In this document: one piece after another, positions 1 to 7,295 of the stretch
Layout: each line of letters begins with the position of its first letter
How positions within the stretch are numbered: position 1 is the first letter of the stretch
NCBI GenBank assembly: GCA_905236545.1
Contig: CAJOQO010000192.1
Location: forward strand, 1 to 7,442
Length of the DNA stretch: 7,442 nt
Reading direction: 5' to 3'
Source of the DNA: an uncultured Lachnospiraceae bacterium
GTDB lineage: Bacteria; Bacillota; Clostridia; Lachnospirales; Lachnospiraceae
The notes under the pieces: model-generated
What the model was told of the DNA's origin: nothing
Database searches by the model: none
The model's input: the letters and a program-made list of their open reading frames with translations, nothing else
Translations under genes and position numbers: made by a program

Positions 1-1026
1 CATACGGGTTCTCCCCGGAAAACAACATCCGGCGGTTTTCTTCAATGGGCCAGATCCAGAAAGGGACAGAAGGTCTGGCTTCCGATCGCGTTCATGATCA
101 TCCCGCTGGGACTTTTGATCCTGTTTACGTATTATCCGTTCGCGGAGATGGTTCGTTTCAGTTTCTATAAGATGAAGTACACAACGCCGGTTGATAAACG
201 TCAGTTCGTCGGACTGAAGAACTATGTGGATGTATTCCGGCGCAGCGACTGCTTCGGAGCGCTGAAACTCTCGCTGTATTATGTTGTCGGTGCGCTGATC
301 CAGCTTGTAATCTCACTGTATCTGGCGACTATACTGAGTTTCAGGGTCAAGGGCGGTAAATTCTTCAAGGGCCTGATGTTTTTTCCGTATCTGATCAATG
401 GCATAGCGATCGGTTTCATATTCAAGTTCTTCTATACGCGAGGATTTGTGTTTGATACGGTTCTGCAATGGTGCGGATTCAACCTTGATAATCTTCCGTA
501 CTGGCTGAAGGATCAATCGGTCAACAACTGGTCGCTGGTTGCGACGAGTGTATGGAGGTATTTCGGTCAGAACATGGTTCTGTTTATAGGTGCCATCATG
601 TCAGTTGACGAGGTGCTGTATGAAGCGGCAGCGCTTGACGGTGCAAATAAATGGCAGACCTTCAAGAATGTGATCCTGCCATCCATCAAGACGATCGTGA
701 CGCTAAACATCATCCTGTCGATCACCGGCTCTCTGTCCGCTTTCGAACAGCCATATGTTATCACGAACGGTGCGAACGGGACGGGAACCTATTTCGTTAT
801 CATGAATGAGATCGCGCATGTCAGTCAGAAGGTCGGACTGGCTTCCGCAATGGCAGTGGTTCTTCTGCTTATCATATTTGCCTGCACGATCCTGCAGAAG
901 CTCTTCTTCAAGTTCGTCTTCCGTGATGCAGAATCCGAGGATGAGTCCTATGCAGCGAAGAAAGCCAGATTAAAGGCGGAAAAGGAGAGAAAGAGAGTGC
1001 TGAAGAAAGGAGGAGCAAGGGGATGA
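1..1026 (+). CDS. Carbohydrate ABC transporter permease, MalF/UgpA-like (5' partial)
   Basis: Inner-membrane permease of a CUT1-type sugar importer; with the next gene it would form the translocation channel. The first ATG inside the window is at 94, but the frame is open back to base 1. The codons just before 94 encode a basic stretch followed by WLPIAF, the normal entry into the first membrane helix, so the real start lies upstream of the window and no in-frame ATG, GTG or TTG precedes 94. Numbering from the ATG at 94, hydrophobic segments fall near residues 1-20, 57-83, 89-113, 146-171, 200-218 and 247-276, the six helices expected. The ATPase-contact (EAA) loop is clear at 177-197: EAAALDGA, then ILP. 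A lysine- and glutamate-rich tail (277-310) follows the last helix. Substrate cannot be read from the permease itself; the downstream enzymes suggest manno- or related beta-oligosaccharides. The family call is firm, the substrate is inference. Confidence 0.93.
   Translation, partial: HTGSPRKTTSGGFLQWARSRKGQKVWLPIAFMIIPLGLLILFTYYPFAEMVRFSFYKMKYTTPVDKRQFVGLKNYVDVFRRSDCFGALKLSLYYVVGALIQLVISLYLATILSFRVKGGKFFKGLMFFPYLINGIAIGFIFKFFYTRGFVFDTVLQWCGFNLDNLPYWLKDQSVNNWSLVATSVWRYFGQNMVLFIGAIMSVDEVLYEAAALDGANKWQTFKNVILPSIKTIVTLNIILSITGSLSAFEQPYVITNGANGTGTYFVIMNEIAHVSQKVGLASAMAVVLLLIIFACTILQKLFFKFVFRDAESEDESYAAKKARLKAEKERKRVLKKGGARG
1008..1013 (+). promoter_or_regulatory. Ribosome binding site for the second permease
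   Basis: AGGAGG lies inside the last codons of the first permease, 9 bases before the ATG at 1023. It supports that start. The ATGA overlap of start and stop at 1023-1026 points to translational coupling of the two permeases. Confidence 0.85.
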
Positions 1027-1895
1027 AGCAGGCGAATAAGTATAAAAAGAAGCATAAGAGTATGTCGGTCGGAGCAGTTGTCTGGACGATCGTGGAGTAT
1101 GGAAGCCTGATATTCTTTGGCCTGTGTGCCGTAATTCCGCTTGTTTCCTGCGTGATCACCGCGTTTAAGACAGAGGCAGAATACAAGTCCACCAATGTCA
1201 TGACACCGCCGAAAAGCTTTCTCTTTTTTGACAATTTTGTCAAGGCATTCAAGCAGGCAGATATGGGACGGGCATTCTTCAATTCATTTATCGTCATGGT
1301 ATTTGTCCTGCTGGTATCTGTCATCGTGGGCACGCAGCTTGCTTTTATCCTGAATCGATTCGCTTTTCCGGGAAATGGGCTTGTCCGCAGTCTGTATCTT
1401 TTTGCGTCGCTCCTGCCCTCTGTTGCCATGCAGGTTACAGTCTATAACGTTATGTCATCCCTGCATCTGGTCAATACGCTCCATGGTTATATCATCATGA
1501 TGTGCGGGACGGATGTCATATCCATCTATATATTTATACAGTTCATGGAGAATATCCCTGTATCGCTGGATGAATCGGCTATCATAGACGGTGCGAGCTA
1601 CTGGCAGATCTACTGGAAGATCATCCTGCCGCTTCTCAAGCCGGCGATCATGACAGCCTGCATCCTGAAGGGTGTAAGCGTATACAATGAGTACTACTGT
1701 GCAAATCTCTACCTGATGGACAAGAAGCTTCATACCATTGCGACCTCGCTGTATACATTCGTAGGTCCGATGGGAAGCCAGTACAACCTGATATGCGCGG
1801 GAGTTATCATTTCATTCCTGCCGGCTCTGATCGTCTTTGTGCTCTGCCAGGATCAGATCTATTCCGGCATCACGGGCGGAGCGGTAAAAGGATAA
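1023..1895 (+). CDS. Carbohydrate ABC transporter permease, MalG/UgpE/AraQ-like
   Basis: Second membrane subunit of the same CUT1 sugar importer, 290 residues, a usual length for the family. A basic N-terminus (KYKKKHK) precedes the first helix (about 20-47). Further hydrophobic segments lie near 86-110, 120-143, 154-174, 206-222 and 255-275. The EAA loop reads DESAIIDGA at 183-191, followed by ILP at 201-203, with the ESA variant common in MalG/AraQ-type subunits. The motif YNEY at 221-224 and the closing GITGGAVKG at 282-290 are also typical of this subfamily. The start overlaps the stop of the first permease by 4 bases behind a strong ribosome binding site. No ATP-binding subunit gene is present, as is usual for CUT1 systems in Firmicutes, which often share one MsmX-type ATPase. 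The epimerase begins 12 bases downstream, so the importer and the enzymes are probably co-transcribed. Confidence 0.95.
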   Translation: MKQANKYKKKHKSMSVGAVVWTIVEYGSLIFFGLCAVIPLVSCVITAFKTEAEYKSTNVMTPPKSFLFFDNFVKAFKQADMGRAFFNSFIVMVFVLLVSVIVGTQLAFILNRFAFPGNGLVRSLYLFASLLPSVAMQVTVYNVMSSLHLVNTLHGYIIMMCGTDVISIYIFIQFMENIPVSLDESAIIDGASYWQIYWKIILPLLKPAIMTACILKGVSVYNEYYCANLYLMDKKLHTIATSLYTFVGPMGSQYNLICAGVIISFLPALIVFVLCQDQIYSGITGGAVKG

Positions 1896-1907
1896 GGCAG
1901 AACATCT

Positions 1908-3209
1908 ATGATGAGATATGACAAAACTGCGGGGCATATGGATGCCCCGCATATGTATAGAGAGATCTCTCACGAACTGGGGGACAGACTGATCCCGTTC
2001 TGGGCAGGACTTCGGGATGACATATACGGCGGATATACAGGCTATGTGGGGCATGACCTCAGGAGGGATCCGGAGGCTGAGAAGGGCTGTATCCTGAACA
2101 GCCGGATCCTGTGGTTTTTCTCGGAGGCGTTCCTCTTCTCCAGGGAGGAAAACAGGGAAGACAAGGCTTTGCTGGCGCATGCAGACCATGCTTTTCGTTT
2201 CCTTAGGGATGTGTTTCATGACCGGGAAGCAGGAGGACTGTTCTGGTCGGCCACGTATGATGGGAAGCCTCTTGATACTACCAAGCACACTTACTGCCAG
2301 GCTTTTGGGATCTATGCCCTGTCTGCTTATTACAGGGCTTCCGGGCATGCGGAGGCACTTGATCTGGCAGAGGAGATCCGTGATCTGATCGAGCAGCGAT
2401 GCACAGATGATGCAGGGTATTGCGAAGCCTACACACGCTGGTTCCATTCGCAGAGTAATGAAAAACTGTCTGAAAACGGGGTCATGGCGGAGAAGACGAT
2501 GAACACGCTGCTTCACGTACTGGAAGCCTATACAGGGCTTCTTGAGGCAGAAAAAGCTGCAGGGCGTACCAGAGAAAAAACTGCTGCGTATCTTCACAAG
2601 ACAGTCTGTCTTTATGCGGACCATATCTATTCTCCTGCGCTTCATCATGGCCTTGTATTCTTTGACCGGACGTACCATTCCCTGATCGATCTGTATTCTT
2701 ACGGACACGATATCGAAGCAGGCTGGCTGATCGATCGGGCACTTGATGTACTAGATGATCCTGAGCTGGACAGCAGGATTCGCCCCATCACCCTTGATAT
2801 CAGCGAAGAAGCAATCCATGCAGCCTTTGACGGGCGTTCTCTGGCAGAAGAAAGTGAATACGGCCTCGTCAAGGAAAGACGCGTCTGGTGGGTACAGGCT
2901 GAATGCCTGACAGGGCTTCTCAATATGGCAGAACGAGTGGGACGCGCAAGGACTCCGCGGCATGCTATGGATCATGATATGTGTCTTGATGCTGCATGGA
3001 ATGAATGGGACTTTATACGTGACTATCTGCGTGATACCCGTCCTGGCTCTGAATGGTTTGAGAGCGTAGGAGCAGATGGAGTGGTGACGGACAAAACAGC
3101 TATTGTACAACCCTGGAAATGTCCTTACCATAATGGCAGGATGTGTATTGAAGCTCTCAGGAGGCTAAAGCGCATAGTGCATAAAAACTTTGATGGGGAG
3201 GTAACGTGA
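1908..3209 (+). CDS. Cellobiose/mannobiose 2-epimerase (AGE superfamily)
   Basis: Cytoplasmic (alpha/alpha)6-barrel epimerase that interconverts glucose and mannose at the reducing end of beta-1,4-disaccharides (EC 5.1.3.11): cellobiose to glucosyl-mannose, mannobiose to mannosyl-glucose. The 433-residue protein shows the blocks I remember from the Ruminococcus albus enzyme: SRILWF at 65-70, TKHTY at 125-129, LSENG at 187-191, KTMN at 196-199, SYGHDIEA at 264-271, RVWWVQAE at 325-332 and [11 protein letters not shown] at 402-412. Expected active-site residues are present by alignment from memory: Arg66, His203, His267, Glu270, Trp403 and His408. There is no signal peptide. The start is uncertain. 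ATG codons at 1908 and 1911 follow a weak AAGG site (1894-1897), while homology begins near Met16 (ATG at 1953), which has no ribosome binding site and directly follows a hairpin. I kept 1908. The context (importer, beta-mannosidase, acetylesterase) favours mannobiose as the natural substrate, but cellobiose cannot be excluded. Simple N-acylglucosamine epimerase is less likely given the CE-type blocks. Confidence 0.93.
   Translation: MMRYDKTAGHMDAPHMYREISHELGDRLIPFWAGLRDDIYGGYTGYVGHDLRRDPEAEKGCILNSRILWFFSEAFLFSREENREDKALLAHADHAFRFLRDVFHDREAGGLFWSATYDGKPLDTTKHTYCQAFGIYALSAYYRASGHAEALDLAEEIRDLIEQRCTDDAGYCEAYTRWFHSQSNEKLSENGVMAEKTMNTLLHVLEAYTGLLEAEKAAGRTREKTAAYLHKTVCLYADHIYSPALHHGLVFFDRTYHSLIDLYSYGHDIEAGWLIDRALDVLDDPELDSRIRPITLDISEEAIHAAFDGRSLAEESEYGLVKERRVWWVQAECLTGLLNMAERVGRARTPRHAMDHDMCLDAAWNEWDFIRDYLRDTRPGSEWFESVGADGVVTDKTAIVQPWKCPYHNGRMCIEALRRLKRIVHKNFDGEVT
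1928..1951 (+). other. Perfect GC-rich hairpin at the start of the epimerase gene
   Basis: The arms TGCGGGGCAT (1928-1937) and ATGCCCCGCA (1942-1951) pair over 10 bp around the 4-base loop ATGG. No run of T follows, so it is not a standard intrinsic terminator. It lies 18 bases after the annotated ATG and ends 1 base before the alternative ATG at 1953. It could tune translation or mark an mRNA processing or stability boundary between transporter and enzyme genes. The structure is seen directly; the role is inference. Confidence 0.6.
3195..3201 (+). promoter_or_regulatory. Ribosome binding site for the beta-mannosidase
   Basis: GGGGAGG inside the last codons of the epimerase gene, 12 bases before the ATG at 3214. 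It supports that start and likely coupling, since only 4 bases separate the epimerase stop from the mannosidase start. The spacing is somewhat long. Confidence 0.75.
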
Positions 3210-3213
3210 GAAT

Positions 3214-5733
3214 ATGGAGCAGTGGAGTTTAAACGGATCATGGAACATGACCTGCGGGGATGGGCATACTGTGACCGGACAGATTCCCGGATCCGTGTAT
3301 TCTTTTCTGCTGGATGCGGGAGAGATGGAAGACCCGTATTACAGAGACAATGAACTGAAAGCGCTTCCTCTCATGGAGGAGGACTACACCTTCGAGCGCA
3401 GGTTTGATCTTCCGGAGCATATTGCCCGCTGCGCGCACCAGGTGATCCGCTTTAACGGGATCGATACGCTCTCGGATGTGTATCTGAACGGTGTAAAGCT
3501 GGGCAGCACGGACAATATGCATATCGCCTGGGAATATCCGGTCTCAGAGCTGCTGAAGGAAGAGGACAACATACTCACTGTGATCACGCATTCTCCGCTG
3601 CGCTTTATACGCGAGGCGGATCAGAAACATCATCTGGGCGGGTCTGCTGAATCGATGCGCGGTTTTCCTCATCTTCGGAAAGCGCATTGCATGTTCGGCT
3701 GGGACTGGGGCCCGCGGCTTCCGGACCAGGGGATCTGGAAGGATGTGGAATTGCTGGGCTGGGAGGATGCGCGTATCCTCGATGTGAGAGTGCATCAGGA
3801 GGTCCTGACGCAGGACGGCGTACCGGTGAATGAGGCACAGGACGGCGGCAGGATCGCGCGGGAAGGACATGCATGCGTGTATCTGACTGCGGAAGTGATT
3901 ACGGAAGGTACCGCAGACAGGACAGAACTGACGCTGACTGCGCCGGATGGTGAGACCTGGCAGTTTCAGCCCGGAGAGCGTTTTGCCGTTCCATCACCGG
4001 CATTGTGGTGGCCGAACGGACTTGGGGAACAGCCGCTCTATACGCTTCGTGTATCCGCCTATGCGGCTGCAGCATCATCTGATGAGGAACAGAACGAGGG
4101 CAGTATCATCCTGCGGGAAGAGGATGTAAAGGAACTCCGGATCGGTCTTCGCAGCGCAGCTATGCTGCAGAAAGAGGACAGGTGGGGTGAGAGTTTTGCT
4201 GCCATGGTCAACGGACAGGCGTTCTTCTCCATGGGCGCTGATTACATCCCGGAGGACTGCATCCTGTCAAGAAGGAGCCGGAGCCGTACGGAGGTGTTGC
4301 TCAGAGACTGCCGCGACGCGCATTTCAATGCGATCCGTGTCTGGGGCGGCGGCTTTTATCCGGATGATGACTTCTATGACTTGTGTGATGAATTGGGTCT
4401 TGTCGTGTGGGAGGACCTGATGTTCGCGTGCGCCAATTACAGGCTGACGGAATCTTTTGTAACGAGCATCACACAGGAGATCCGGCAAAACGTGCGCAGG
4501 TTCAGGCACCACGCGAGTCTTCTTCTCTGGTGCGGCAACAACGAGATGGAACAGTTTGCACTCGAGAGAGAATACGACGGAACGGATGAGACCGCTGCGG
4601 ATTATCTGATCCAGAACGAGTATATCATTCCCGGCATTCTGAAAGAGGAGGATCCGGACCGGTTCTACTGGCCGTCTTCACCATCCTCCGGAGGGAAGTT
4701 TGTTTTTCCCCGCGATCCGGACAGAGGCGATGTGCATTACTGGGATGTGTGGCATGGGGGCGTACCGTTCACCGGGTATCGGGCATACTATTTCCGTTAT
4801 CTGTCGGAATTCGGATTCCAGTCATTTCCGGCGATGGAGACGATCCGCTCCTTTACACTCCCGCAGGACCGCAATATCTTCTCCTATGTCATGGAGATGC
4901 ACCAGAGAAACAGCGGGGCAAACGGTAAGATCCTGCAGTATCTGTCGCAGAATTATCTGTATCCGACGAATCTTTCCCTGCTGGTCTATGCCTCTCAGCT
5001 CCTGCAGGCGGATGCGATCCGCTACGGGGTGGAGCACCTGCGGCGAAACCGCACGGACAATCGATGCATGGGCGCGATCTACTGGCAGCTGAATGACATC
5101 TGGCCGGTCGCTTCCTGGTCCTCCGTGGATTATTACGGGAGGTGGAAGGCACTGCACTACAGCGCGAAGCGTTTCTTTGCGCCGGTGCTTCTAAGCTGTG
5201 AGGAGACGAGTCTGCCGTCGATGGGAAGAACCTGCATCAGTGAACCGGAACAGGTCAGGTTTTCCGCGAAGCTGTGTGTCAGCAATGAGACTTTCGACAC
5301 GGTGGAAGATACAGTGGTCTGGGAACTCCGGACGCCGGACGGCAAGATCGTGAGAGAAGGGCGGTTTGAAACACATACAGCCCCCTTCAGCGCGGAAGCA
5401 TTTCCGAAGATCGATCTTTCGGACATCGATCCGAGACAGCATCATCTTACATACCGCATGGAGAGGGAAGGTTCATCGGGAAGTGTTCTGTTTGCGGCTC
5501 CTAAGCATTATGCCTTCGAAGATCCTCATCTGCAGGTGTGCGTTGATCCTTCGGGCGTTATGATCACAGTTACTGCGGATGCATATGCCCGTTCAGTTGA
5601 GATCGCATCCGAAGATGGCAGCCTGGTGCTGGAGGACAATTATTTCGATATGGAACCGGGGAGCAGGACGCTCCGGATACTGCGCGGAGGAGCCGATACG
5701 CTCATTGTTCGCAGTGTTTATGATATCCGATGA
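3214..5733 (+). CDS. Beta-mannosidase, glycoside hydrolase family 2
   Basis: Exo-acting retaining glycosidase (EC 3.2.1.25) that removes terminal beta-D-mannosyl residues from the non-reducing end of manno-oligosaccharides. The 839 residues match the usual length of bacterial GH2 mannosidases. An N-terminal jelly-roll sugar-binding domain covers about 1-185 and includes [10 protein letters not shown] at 161-170, a hallmark of beta-mannosidases over beta-galactosidases or glucuronidases. An Ig-like domain follows to about 315, then the TIM barrel at about 320-655 and C-terminal beta domains. Within the barrel, [20 protein letters not shown] (374-393) and [11 protein letters not shown] (399-409) are family blocks. 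The acid/base is Glu444 in WCGNNE and the nucleophile is Glu532 in SEFGFQS; I confirmed both codons in the DNA. No signal peptide is present, so it should act in the cytoplasm on imported sugars. It sits 4 bases after the epimerase and 35 bases before the esterase. An alternative substrate is Man-beta-1,4-GlcNAc from N-glycan cores, but the neighbours fit plant mannan better. Confidence 0.96.
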   Translation: MEQWSLNGSWNMTCGDGHTVTGQIPGSVYSFLLDAGEMEDPYYRDNELKALPLMEEDYTFERRFDLPEHIARCAHQVIRFNGIDTLSDVYLNGVKLGSTDNMHIAWEYPVSELLKEEDNILTVITHSPLRFIREADQKHHLGGSAESMRGFPHLRKAHCMFGWDWGPRLPDQGIWKDVELLGWEDARILDVRVHQEVLTQDGVPVNEAQDGGRIAREGHACVYLTAEVITEGTADRTELTLTAPDGETWQFQPGERFAVPSPALWWPNGLGEQPLYTLRVSAYAAAASSDEEQNEGSIILREEDVKELRIGLRSAAMLQKEDRWGESFAAMVNGQAFFSMGADYIPEDCILSRRSRSRTEVLLRDCRDAHFNAIRVWGGGFYPDDDFYDLCDELGLVVWEDLMFACANYRLTESFVTSITQEIRQNVRRFRHHASLLLWCGNNEMEQFALEREYDGTDETAADYLIQNEYIIPGILKEEDPDRFYWPSSPSSGGKFVFPRDPDRGDVHYWDVWHGGVPFTGYRAYYFRYLSEFGFQSFPAMETIRSFTLPQDRNIFSYVMEMHQRNSGANGKILQYLSQNYLYPTNLSLLVYASQLLQADAIRYGVEHLRRNRTDNRCMGAIYWQLNDIWPVASWSSVDYYGRWKALHYSAKRFFAPVLLSCEETSLPSMGRTCISEPEQVRFSAKLCVSNETFDTVEDTVVWELRTPDGKIVREGRFETHTAPFSAEAFPKIDLSDIDPRQHHLTYRMEREGSSGSVLFAAPKHYAFEDPHLQVCVDPSGVMITVTADAYARSVEIASEDGSLVLEDNYFDMEPGSRTLRILRGGADTLIVRSVYDIR

Positions 5734-5753
5734 GGAACAGACAGGATTCAGGG

Positions 5754-5760
5754 AAGGAGG
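5754..5760 (+). promoter_or_regulatory. Ribosome binding site for the acetylesterase
   Basis: AAGGAGG in the 35-base gap after the mannosidase stop, 8 bases before the ATG at 5769. Near-ideal sequence and spacing fix the start. No terminator-like stem or promoter is seen in this gap. Confidence 0.88.
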
Positions 5761-5768
5761 GATAGAAG

Positions 5769-7295
5769 ATGCTGACAGCAGGAGCGGTCTTTTCAGATCA
5801 TATGGTCTTGCAGAGGGGGAAGGCCATTCCGATATGGGGTAAGGCTGCTCCTCTGTCTGAGGTCTGTGTGTCGCTGGACAGACAGACCGTGACAGGGGTG
5901 AGTCAGCAGTCAGGGGCCTGGATGGTGCATCTGCCTGCGACGGATACTGCAAGGGGGCTGCAGATGACGATCAGCTGCGGAGACGAGAAACTGGAATTTT
6001 CTGATATTTCGGTAGGAGAGGTCTGGTTTGCAGGCGGACAGAGCAATATGGAACTGGAACTGATCAACAGCATGAACGGCGAACAGGCTGTTGCAGGCAG
6101 CTTTGATCCGGACATCCGGTTTTACATGACGCCCAAGTGTGCTGTGACAGGAGCAGAACTGGTGGCAAGGGAAGCAGAAAGCGAATGGGAGGTCTGCGGT
6201 CCTGACACCAGCGCTGTAATGAGTGCAGTTTCATGGTATTTTGCAAAGCATCTTCGAGCCGCGATGGACGTTCCGGTCGGTATTATCTGCTGTGCGTGGG
6301 GCGGTACATCCATCAGCTGCTGGATGAGCCGGGAACAGCTGATGAAGACTGCAGCGGGTGTCTCCTATATAGAAGAATATGATGCGCTTGTGGGAGATAA
6401 AACAGAGCAGCAGTATCAGATCGAGATGGAACAGTACAACCGGGAATGGGAGGCCTGGAATGCACGTATTCAGGAAAAAAGAAGGGAAGATCCGAATGTC
6501 TCCTGGGAGGTGCTGAATGAAGAATGCGGCTTGTGCCCGTGGCCGCAGCCTGCCGGAAAGCAGTCACCTTTCCGTCCTGCGGGGTTGTTCTATACTATGG
6601 TGCAAAGGATACGCCCCTATGCCATACGGGGCTTCCTCTATTACCAGGGTGAGGAAGATGAGGCAAAATATGCGGGATATGACTGGATGATGGTATCTCT
6701 CATCTCTGAATGGCGGCAGCAGTGGAACGACGATCGTATGCCGTTTTTGTTTGTGCAGCTCCCCATGTATGTCGCGAAAGCAGATGCTGTTCAGGGAATC
6801 GACAACAGACATTGGGCGATGATGCGGGATCAACAGATGAAGATCAGCAGGACGGTTGCCGGTACAGGCCTGGCTGTTCTGACCGATTGCGGTGAGTTTG
6901 ACAACATCCACCCGCTGGACAAGGAGACCGTCGGCTTTCGGCTTGCACTGCAGGCAAGAAATAAAGTATACGGAGAAGACATCTGGGCGGACGCACCTGT
7001 TGCAGAGCGGGCAGACTGCAGGGACGGAAAGGCATATGTGTATTTTGCAGATACAGGTGGATTCCTTCAGGTGCATGGAGATGAATTGTCGGGTTTTGAA
7101 ATTGCGGGCACAGACGGAGTATTCTATCCTGCGCAGGGGAAGGTTGAAGTGAATACGGTACTCCTGTGGTCAGATCAGGTGATGGAGCCAGTGTATGTGC
7201 GGTATGCCTGGAAAAACTTTTGCAGACCCAATCTTTATGGAGCATCCGGACTGCCTGCGGCTGCGTTTCGGACAGATAGATTTGCTGTATTCTAA
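5769..7295 (+). CDS. SGNH-type carbohydrate O-acetylesterase (SASA / 'sialate O-acetylesterase' family)
   Basis: Serine esterase predicted to remove O-acetyl groups from sugars. The 508 residues open with FSDHMVLQRGKAIPIWG (8-24), the usual first strand of SIAE-like proteins. A small beta domain precedes the catalytic block GEVWFAGGQSNMELE (83-97), with nucleophile Ser92 in GQSN, checked in the DNA. Later blocks are WGGTSISCW at 177-185, YYQGEEDE at 291-298 and DNIHP at 378-382, giving the expected Asp378 and His381. A charged, probably helical insert spans about 200-250, and the C-terminal beta region ends in NLYGASGLPAAAFRTD at 488-503. There is no signal peptide, so it should act on imported oligosaccharides. 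Automatic annotation would call it sialate O-acetylesterase, but no sialic acid gene is present. The beta-mannosidase and epimerase neighbours suggest acetylated manno-oligosaccharides, as for the intracellular esterases of the Roseburia mannan locus. The family call is firm; the substrate is inference. Confidence 0.9.
   Translation: MLTAGAVFSDHMVLQRGKAIPIWGKAAPLSEVCVSLDRQTVTGVSQQSGAWMVHLPATDTARGLQMTISCGDEKLEFSDISVGEVWFAGGQSNMELELINSMNGEQAVAGSFDPDIRFYMTPKCAVTGAELVAREAESEWEVCGPDTSAVMSAVSWYFAKHLRAAMDVPVGIICCAWGGTSISCWMSREQLMKTAAGVSYIEEYDALVGDKTEQQYQIEMEQYNREWEAWNARIQEKRREDPNVSWEVLNEECGLCPWPQPAGKQSPFRPAGLFYTMVQRIRPYAIRGFLYYQGEEDEAKYAGYDWMMVSLISEWRQQWNDDRMPFLFVQLPMYVAKADAVQGIDNRHWAMMRDQQMKISRTVAGTGLAVLTDCGEFDNIHPLDKETVGFRLALQARNKVYGEDIWADAPVAERADCRDGKAYVYFADTGGFLQVHGDELSGFEIAGTDGVFYPAQGKVEVNTVLLWSDQVMEPVYVRYAWKNFCRPNLYGASGLPAAAFRTDRFAVF

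Noticed and set aside
908..1429. 173-codon open frame on the minus strand
   Set aside because: It is antisense to the two permeases. The apparent hydrophobic and Ser/Pro-rich stretches simply mirror the permease codons.
2471..2484. Catabolite-repression (cre)-like site TGAAAACGGGGTCA
   Set aside because: It differs from the consensus at a core position and lies deep inside the epimerase gene, where it encodes the conserved LSENGVM block. A coincidence is more likely than a CcpA site.
1812..2708. 298-codon open frame on the minus strand
   Set aside because: It lies opposite the epimerase and the end of the second permease, whose family motifs are clear. Its translation has no recognisable domain and is rich in Cys, Arg and His, as expected for antisense shadow frames.
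6564..7076. 170-codon open frame on the minus strand
   Set aside because: It is antisense to the conserved catalytic half of the esterase, with no ribosome binding site noted and no family resemblance.
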